NCBI GenBank assembly: GCA_036583965.1 | Contig: JAZBQD010000019.1 | Location: 15,453,585 to 15,517,584 of the forward strand | Length of the DNA stretch: 64,000 bases | Direction of reading: 5' to 3' | Source of the DNA: Prunella strophiata | Taxonomy: Eukaryota > Chordata > Aves > Passeriformes > Prunellidae | Part shown: piece after piece, positions 61,101 through 64,000 of the stretch | Position numbering within the stretch: position 1 is the stretch's first letter | How the letters are laid out: every line of letters begins with the position of its first letter | Program-made: the position numbers and the translations under genes | The notes under the pieces: model-generated | Told to the model about the DNA's origin: nothing | What the model saw: only the letters and a program-made list of their open reading frames with translations | Databases searched by the model: none

Positions 61101-64000
61101 TCTTCTGCAGTGACATACTGCCTAAGTACAGAGAGGTTAAAGCCTGTATCATGAAACACAGAAGATTGAACTTAAGGTTGTATATCCTCATACCCAGCTT
61201 AAAGCATCGTGGTTCTCAGAGTGCTAAGAACCTCTGGAAACCAGGTTACCTTCTAAAGTAAATGCCAGGGTACTAATTAAACACCAAATGCTTTGGCACT
61301 TGTGACTTTGTTTCTTGGAGGCACCAGATACCCACTAATGCGATCGACGTCTCCTGCGTTTCAGAAAACAGGCACCAAGTCTGGCAGGGCTCTCCTGAGC
61401 CATGGCTCCGTGCAGAGGCAGCACTGAGGGTACCTGGGGCTGTCATGAGGACTTTCTCAGTGCTGCCCAACCTGGCAGTGAGCCAGGCTGTGGAGAGCAG
61501 ACTGTGTGATGATGCCTGTGAGGCTCTCCCAAATGCTTGTGCTGCTGCAAGGAGGGGTTGCCTTGCAAGGCACAGGCTTCAGTTCTCGTTTGCCTGGGAC
61601 AGAGAGCGACAGGGTGTGATCCAATCGGGGTAGAAACAATTCAGTCCTTTATGCTGAGAGACAATCAGATGGGGAGTGAAAAGCAGCGTCTCATGGGGAG
61701 ACTGCTGGTTAGAAAAATACCAGCCAAAGTCAGATCAGAGGGCACTGGCTGATGTGAGCATGCATTGTAAAGATAAGTGCCAGAGCTGAGTATTAACACA
61801 GAAGCTAGCTATGATGTAATCTCCTTAAAAGCCTTTTTACCACAAGGTCTATAAATGCTACTGCTTCTCCAGATCATGCTTTAGAGAACAGATTCTCCCT
61901 CTGTGCTCTCTAACCCTGGTCTCCTTCAAAAGACCTCAGCAGCTGAAAGCATGTTTTGCCCCTGTTTGAGGGGTACCTCAGTTCTTAGCTTCACCAACAA
62001 CCTAATAGGATTAAGGCAGGCAGGTCTGGCTCTCAGCCTGTTAATCATTTGGAGCTCAGACTTTCCCTTCTGCTTTGTTTGACAGTCATTGACTGCTCTG
62101 CTCTATGCATTGCCATATTTCAATATGTGTGTAGAACTCTGAACTGTTCTCTGGTTTCCCTCTGCAAGTTGTACAAAACCAAGACAGGTTATCCCACAAG
62201 CTCAGTGTCAGCCATTCCAGGGCATCCTGTGGGATCCTGCCTTGTTTCTGACCACTAGGGCTCAGCTGCACAGAGCTGCTGGGCATGGTGTCACCTTGCT
62301 GGCCTGGGGCAGAGATCTGGCACCTGCCTGGGAAGTCAGAAAGGGAGTTTGCTGTTTCCACCCCTGTAATGTAGTTTTAGCCAAATCAGTTGTTTGTGTT
62401 TACTCCCAAAGAAGAGGAAATACAATCCAGAGGGGAGGACTGGCCAGGAGTCAAAAGACATTTTGTTTTTCTGGCTTTCTCACTGAGGTGCAGTGAGTTT
62501 GCACAAGCCACTTCCCCACAATGTGCTTTACTTATGTCTGGCCAACCAATATTTTTACCTATTATTATTTTATTTTGGTCCTAACAATATGTTCATTTTT
62601 CTATAAGAATCCCAAATCTGCCAAGGAAAAGCAGCTGCATGACATGTACCAAAAAAGCACAGTAACATGGAGCTTTAGTGAAATCTATTGCTAAACCCAA
62701 ACCTAAATGTGTGCAGGTTCAATAACTCCTAAAGCTTAGATCTTGAGCATCACACTTAACCTCCCCCACCCAGCTGCTCTCTTCCTTACTGATTATCCAT
62801 GTTCAGGTTTTTCACCTGCAGTTCCAGTTCTGTTTCTTGCAATGAGCTGTGCACTCCTCTAGTGCCTGTGACCTTCAGAAAATTCCTGCAGAACTGCCTC
62901 TTTCTTTCACCTCCTGAACACTCCAGTCTCCAAAACTAAGCACAAAACTGAGTGTGTTTCTTGTTTCAGAAGAGAAGTGTTTTTAGAAAGGAGGAGAAAA
63001 CTAAGAAGATGAGGCAACTGAGAGTGTAGAATAACAGTATCTCCAGTGTAAGAGCTGCGGGGGAGGGAATTTCTCCAGCATCATTCCCACACATGTTTTT
63101 ATTATAGCAGAAGTTCCCGCTGCGTAGTGATTGCAGTATCCCCCTTAGAAGTGTAGTAGGAACATATGCACGGAGCAGCTGCATGATATAAACTTGTCTG
63201 CAACAAAGTGTGATAAACAGAAGTATCATCTGCTCCAGGAATAGCTGATTTCTACCAGTGTTATTTAACCTAGCTACTCCAGGGAGGCCATAAATCAGGA
63301 CGGGCTCTCTGCCGAGCACACCGCTGTTGCCTGGCTGTTTACCCAGCTGGCTCATGGCACTCTGGACATGGCCCTAGGCTTACTGGCAACAGGAAGGGCA
63401 GAAATCTGTATGGGAGTAAAAAACCCAAACACAGCATGAGGAAACCTGACAGGGCTAGAAAAGCCACTTCTCCATCAGTCTGGAAAATGCCAATGCTTCC
63501 TTTGGCAAGCCTGTCTGTCCCTGATCACCAGCCCGAGGGCTGCCTGAAGGCGAGCTCAGGGTTCCCTCTGGCCAAGCACAGCCCCAGGGCCTTTGCATTG
63601 GGGTGCCCTGAGGATGCAGGTCATGTCTGCAGTCATGGCTTTCTGCCCCAGGAATGGACACCAAGGCCCCCCATTTCTTGGTCAGCTTCCTCTCCCCCAT
63701 CCTCCCAGGAAATTTTCCACTTAAACCCAAGAGTGTGGAAAGGAACACATACTTTGCCTGTTCTCACAATGCCTTTTAGAATAACAGCTGAAGATCTATA
63801 TTTGTATCAAGTCTAGCAGCACCACAAACTCCACTAGCAGGCTCTTTTAAAGGATTTGTTTTTCCCTTGCTGGCTGCCTCTGGCTGTGAGCAGCCCTGGG
63901 TACACACAGCACGTTCCTGCTGCCTGCATTATCCAAACACATCTGGAGCAGTCCCTACGTGATGAACTACAGCAAACTGAGGGGATGCTTCAGCTGACAC

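Larger units (their letters stand above)
48364..64000 (+). other. PRIMA1: PRIMA1 intron 2, 5' part (runs off the window)
   Basis: At least 15.6 kb after the exon 2 donor. I looked for the exon expected next, a membrane-spanning segment entered in phase 1 and followed by a basic cytoplasmic stretch, and did not find it, so the intron continues beyond 64000. It contains two minus-strand CR1 copies and one MIR-like remnant, listed separately. The remaining sequence is unique with scattered short chance frames (none above 132 codons). A+T-rich segments at 56780-57070 and 57420-57800 could be conserved regulatory DNA, but this is only an impression from composition. Confidence 0.75.

Overview
This window looks like nuclear DNA from a bird, probably a songbird or a relative. 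Three things support that. Several CR1 LINE fragments, the characteristic avian retrotransposon, are present in both orientations. Very old MIR/CORE-type SINE remnants of amniote age are present. The single recognisable gene is a vertebrate gene with introns and a CpG-island promoter. There are no bacterial-style operons, and nearly all long open frames are accidental.

The one gene I can name is PRIMA1, the proline-rich membrane anchor of acetylcholinesterase. It is on the plus strand and cut by the right edge of the window. Its promoter lies in a CpG island at about 41200-42460. Coding exon 1 (41942-42031) encodes the signal peptide. A 6.2 kb intron follows, then coding exon 2 (48213-48363), which encodes the cysteine cluster and the proline-rich attachment domain. 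I did not find the transmembrane/cytoplasmic exon between 48364 and 64000, so the rest of the gene should lie further right.

The left part (1-41200) appears to be intergenic. Its dominant feature is a 3.57 kb GC-rich minisatellite at 1770-5335. The array is built from 15-, 16- and 20-bp variants of one unit and passes into a CCCCTG/GCCCTG hexamer tract at its right end. It creates stop-free frames of more than 900 codons on both strands, which I consider artefacts of composition. The remainder is unique A+T-moderate DNA with CR1 pieces (7650-8540, 20171-20419), MIR-like pieces (26281-26475, 33690-33800, 39235-39345), a 45-bp GT microsatellite and several poly-A or poly-T tracts.

The right part (42032-64000) is PRIMA1 intron. 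It holds a 1.1 kb minus-strand CR1 with a private seven-copy 20-bp tandem expansion (53888-54027), a second minus-strand CR1 (60021-60398) and another MIR-like remnant. I saw no RNA genes, CRISPR arrays or intact mobile elements, and no novel multigene system.
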